A DNA stretch of 64,000 bases from contig NC_048542.1 of NCBI RefSeq assembly GCF_902806685.2, positions 8,788,533-8,852,532 of the forward strand, read 5' to 3'. This document shows positions 59,946 to 64,000 of this stretch, one piece after another. This stretch comes from Maniola hyperantus (lineage: Eukaryota > Arthropoda > Insecta > Lepidoptera > Nymphalidae). The translations under genes were made by a program, and so were the position numbers. Positions within the stretch are counted from its first letter, which is position 1. Every line of letters begins with the position of its first letter. The notes below the pieces were generated by a model. It made no database searches, had not been told where the DNA came from, and saw only the letters and a program-made list of their open reading frames with translations.

Positions 59946-61335
59946 AATATCTACTTATATAGACTATCAAAATCTTTAGGTACTTTTATTTCATGTAGGA
60001 CAAAACATAGTGTCTCTTACGGTATCTACGTCTGTGACTCTACCACTGTGCTGATACGGAATGCAGATTCTAATTTTTACTCAGAAAAGCCGGCAAGAAA
60101 CTCAGTAAATAGTTGCTCTATTCACATCATAAAAAGGTTATACCAGCTGACTCTTCAGAAACTGCCCACAGGCCACATAATGTAGGTATAAGGGAAACGC
60201 TGGTATAGTCGTCAGTGTACCGATACCCGTCAGATTTTAAAAAATGGTCAGCTATTAATTTCTAGCAAAAACTAAATGAAAACTTTTTATGGCAACATAT
60301 TTGTGATAATATTTTCCATAAATTAGTATAACAACATTTAATCCAAACTATAATAGCCTTGGAGAAAAACGCATTCGAAGTTAGCATTTTCAAAATTTGT
60401 GTTTTTAGCCAGGTTTAGTCACTCAATCGTAGTCCTACATGCTAGTATTCGAAGAAAGTTTTGAAACATCTATTGGCCACTCTGGTAAATCAGATTATTT
60501 TAAACAACAGTCAAGTTAATTTTCTAACGAAATAATCTATAAAACTGTGTTTATTTTATTATTATTTATGATTTAACACATGTGACATTTATTGGTACTT
60601 TGAAATCCCTCCTTGACCCAATACTCGTCAAAATTCATACTATTTTGACGGTTACTGGGACACACTAGAAAAATGAACGTAATACCGACACTGTTCAATT
60701 TTAAACCTTATTGCAACGTGATAAGAGTTTCAGTTGCGGTACACAGACATGACTGTTTTGGACAGTTAATCTGTACTTAAATTGACCTTTAAATTATGTA
60801 ATGCAATGTTTTTATTTTTTAATCTGACTACGACGAAGTTAAAGTTTTATAATTTAAGCATGCTGTGTAATGTTTATCTGTTTCCGTATATATTTGACCG
60901 AGCGAAGTGAGGTCTCTGAGTCTACTTGAGTGAAATGGCACTTGTCCGTCTGTCCGTCAGAGCCTTATAAATTCTGAATTACTGACCGCAATTACTTCAA
61001 ATTTAAACATAATATGAAAACTGATGGCCTTCAGCCAAATATTACAAAAATACATACAAAAATATAAAAGCTTTATTTCAGCGGGGCTCTCATATGAAAT
61101 AGGGAGTTTTAAAGTGGCGATTGAATTCGACGCTATATGTCAAAAACGGTGACATATTAGAGATTGAAACGTGTGTATAATTTCAGTTATATCGTGCATC
61201 GAGACCAATAATTAATCTATGATATCGTGTACTTGAACAACAAAAATAATATCAGATATATGTTATAAAGAAACGAAATTATTTCATTTTTAATGGGCAT
61301 CAGTATTTTTAACATAACTTTACAATAATCTTAAT

Positions 61336-61941
61336 ATTAGGTTGGGGAAAAAGTTACTTCGCATTTTTAAGAAAATTCAAAAATAAATAAATTGTATAGT
61401 TTATTTACATTTAACTAAAGTATGTAGGTACCATTTTTTTCGATAACTTTTTGCCATCTTGTAGGTAGGGACATGATCCCATTGCTATAGAAATTTTGGG
61501 ACTTCTGATCAAAATACCGCGACAAGTGGTTTTGGCAGTCCTCTAGTGATGTTGTAACCTGACACTGCCTAAAGAATTCTGAAGAGACCGAAACAGCTGG
61601 AAATCTGAAGGTGCAAGGTCAGGACTATACGGCGGATGCTTTAACACCTCCCAGCCAAACTTTCTTAACTTTTGCTGAGTGGCTAAAGATGCGTGAGGTC
61701 TAGCGTTATTATGATGAAAAACCGCACCCCTTCTGTTGATTAATTCCAGCCGCTTTTTCTCAACTTCTTGCTTTAATCTTATCAGTTGTTCGCAGTAGAG
61801 TTCAGAATCGATGGTCCTGCCTGGTGATAACAGCTTATAATGAATAATGCCCACCACACACACAGCATCACCTTGTTGCGAGTTAACCCGGGTTTCGCCA
61901 CAGTCTGTGAAGCCTGACCGGCCTTTGACCACGACTTTCAT
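61336..61941 (-). pseudogene. Mariner transposase, C-terminal fragment (mellifera-like)
   Basis: An open frame 61941-61543 encodes VCVVGIIHYKLLSPGRTIDS, RGAVFHHNNARPHAS and YSPDLAPSDF, the second half of a mariner DD34D transposase. The second catalytic Asp (HDN in the family) reads Asn here; the last Asp (APSD) is kept, 34 residues on. The first Asp and the DNA-binding domain are missing. The terminal repeat TTAGGTTGGGGAAAAAGTTA is present at 61339. The other end is replaced by SINE-like sequence (CGTTAAAGCAAGTGATTTAA). The element is inactive. Confidence 0.85.
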
Positions 61942-62039
61942 CGTTAAAGCAAGTGATTTAATGATTTCAAGCTTATTTCGTAGTTTAACGACATATTATT
62001 ATGTAGATAACGGCTACATTCCACGATTAGTTTATAAAT

Positions 62040-62640
62040 TTTATTTGTCGATATCTCGACCCAATTGCACGATCTTTGCAATTGGGTCTGGGCGATGGAG
62101 AGACTCTGAGCTTTTTTATTAAGTTCATAGTTAGCAATCATGTCTCAGAACCATATGTCAACAGGTATACATACCTACTCGTCTACAATGTCGAGTGCAG
62201 AGCTCTTAATGATTACTGGGTGGGGCAGGACATGAGCCTTAGTCATGATTTTTGTCTTACTCATGTCCATTTCTAGGCCCACCTGTTCTGAAGCTCTGCT
62301 GTCATTGAGCATTGCATTAAGGTCTTCCAGAGTCTCTGCAATAACGACTATACATTGTCATCGGCAAATCAAAGGTGAGTGATGTACTCGCCATTAGTGT
62401 TAATGCCAAGACCGTTCCAATCCTGAAACTTAAAACAGTCTTCTAAAGCAGCGGTAAAGGGCTTCGGGGGGGTTACGACTCCTTGCCTGGTCCTCAATGC
62501 GGACTGACATTGTGGCGGTTTTCGTACAAGCACTTCAGCACTTGAATATGCCAGTAGTCGATTTGGCACCTCTATGGCGATCTCAATACAGCCTATGTTG
62601 CCAAGGAATCTAAGGCTTTTTCATAAAAAACATTAAACAA
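62040..62640 (-). pseudogene. LINE reverse-transcriptase core fragment
   Basis: On minus: FTAALEDCFKFQDWNGLGIN, GEYITHL, then RFADD (RT catalytic YADD-type box, near 62365), AETLEDLNAMLND and MDMSKTKIMTKAHV. Stops and frame changes interrupt it. Same LINE group as the 3' ends elsewhere in the window. Confidence 0.75.
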
Positions 62641-62904
62641 AGTGGCCGATTATATTCTTCAGTCTTCTGTATAACCTGCCGCAGCGTGTGGATGTGATCC
62701 AGGTCCTGAAGCCCTTTCGGTATTTTTTGCTATCGAATTGAGTGGAGTTTCAAATGAGAGAGCGAGAAAATTTGGGGTTCACGAATATTAAATATATTGT
62801 TATATTAAAATATAACAAGCAACAGAAAAACAATTTTAAAAAGATGTCTATTTGACTAGTAGTCATCATCCCTATTTGAACAATATCTAAAAACAACTTG
62901 AACA

Positions 62905-63080
62905 ATATAGTAGGTAATGCTACCTAATACTCGTAGGTGGACCCCCCACTACGTGGACGGACGATATCAAACGAGTCGCAGAGAGCCGCTGGGTTCAAGT
63001 GGCGCAAGACCGTGGCGTGTGGAAGTCCCTACAAAAGACTTATGTCCAGCAGTGGACGTCTATCGGTTGATGATGATGAT
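62905..63080 (+). pseudogene. LINE 3'-end fragment
   Basis: CGTGGACGGACGATATCAAA, CGCAAGACCGTGGCGTGTGG and the GTCTATCGGTTGATGATGAT tail match the LINE C-terminus and 3' end at 3900. Confidence 0.7.
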
Positions 63081-64000
63081 ATATCATAGACAACGTAAAC
63101 GGCCAAGGACGAGGCGGGGATTGCCCGCCATGGCTTGAAAGCCCAGAATCCAATTGTTTTTCATTTAAAACGACTAGTTAAATTTATATTTTACACATTT
63201 TCTCAGCTCGAGTGGCGATGTAAAAAAAAATCACAACTTGAAAATGAAATTAAAATAAACCTTATGTCTACGGCAATAGAGTTTAAATTATTGTTAAAAA
63301 TTGACGAGTTCTGGGACGCATTGACGATAATTAGGACAAATCTGACGGATACTGGTACAAATCACTCATTTTTGTATTTTTTAATTATTTAATAACATTA
63401 ATGAAACTTATTAATTCCAAAATTATATTTAATAAATACATTATAATATCTGCTTTCTTGTCATGTAATTTGTTTTGTTCTAAATTCACTAACAGCAACG
63501 TGGCAAAGCTGCAAAGTCAGCTAAATTGAGAAACCGACGAGTATTGGGACATTTCCCTTACTTACGTACTGGTACTTACCTAGAATCTAGATACTTTTTC
63601 ATAGTTGATGTCCACTATTAAGTAGGGGGAGTCCGGGAGAGTTTAGCAGGTAGGAGACATTAGCCACTGCTCATAGAATCTTTGTGGAACTAGATATTGC
63701 GACTTTGCCACACTTCTTAGCCTCCATAGACGCCTCCCACCTCGCTCACGAGATACCGTTACGATCGGCAGTTTGGTTTAGTAGTGAGAAGTAACTAAAA
63801 AATTTCGTGCCAGTAAGTAAATTTTTTAAATTTTCGATATTTGATTTCTGTTTCTTACTGTGAATAGATTCCAGTATATCATTTATATACATCGTAACTG
63901 TAATTATCCTAGTAACATTTACGGCAGACAGCTTTTACTTAAGTGTCATAGTTTTTTATAAAAATGTAATAACTGACAGATTTGTGTGGGGTGGGAGACA

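Larger units (their letters stand above)
57824..64000. other. Region upstream of the Islet LIM1 exon
   Basis: No start exon or other gene could be assigned. It contains a degenerate SINE (58158-58475), a CGCGTGGATTT repeat (59000-59220), a GC-rich MITE (59786), a broken mariner (61336), LINE pieces (62040-62640, 62905-63075) and otherwise AT-rich unique-looking DNA (60000-61330, 63100-64000). The Islet 5' exon and promoter may lie here or further right. Confidence 0.55.

Overview
The window looks like chromosomal DNA of a moth or butterfly. Genes are split by introns with GT-AG borders, non-coding DNA is AT-rich, and the repeats are of lepidopteran type: tRNA-headed SINEs ending in (GAT)n, LINE 3' ends, many short foldback MITEs, a mellifera-like mariner and scattered TACCTACC motifs. 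No CRISPR array, operon or bacterial feature is present. No new multi-gene system was found.

Three protein genes account for the coding sequence. (1) Positions 122-5630 (+) hold the last six exons of an ERMP1-like ER metallopeptidase; its catalytic part lies left of the window. (2) Positions 12317-33312 (-) hold a complete 16-exon gene for a 999-residue protein with an acidic N-terminus, an RGG-like patch, a proline-rich PER repeat, basic and coiled segments and a C-terminal RRM-like domain, most like RBM33. All exon phases join and the total is exactly 3000 nt. (3) Positions 39964-57823 (-) hold eight exons of the LIM-homeodomain factor Islet (fly tailup): LIM1, LIM2, a linker, the homeodomain split over two exons, the LIM-binding region and a conserved C-terminus. 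Its start exon was not found.

The ERMP1-like and RBM33-like genes converge across about 6.7 kb that holds repeats and a 28S rRNA fragment. The RBM33-like and Islet genes are in tandem on the minus strand, separated by about 6.6 kb. The region right of 57.8 kb, upstream of the Islet LIM1 exon, holds a broken mariner, LINE pieces and SINE pieces. No functional link between the three genes is implied.

The main observations are these. The right half is peppered with GTAGGTA/TACCTAC motifs that have been inserted inside older repeat copies, including one arm of a hairpin whose other arm lacks them. A minisatellite has multiplied the splice-donor sequence of the Islet LIM2 exon. The Islet LIM1 exon uses a GC donor. 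A young non-autonomous LTR element with apparently identical LTRs sits in an RBM33-like intron. Two small hAT elements keep 8-bp target duplications, and several MITEs are nested.
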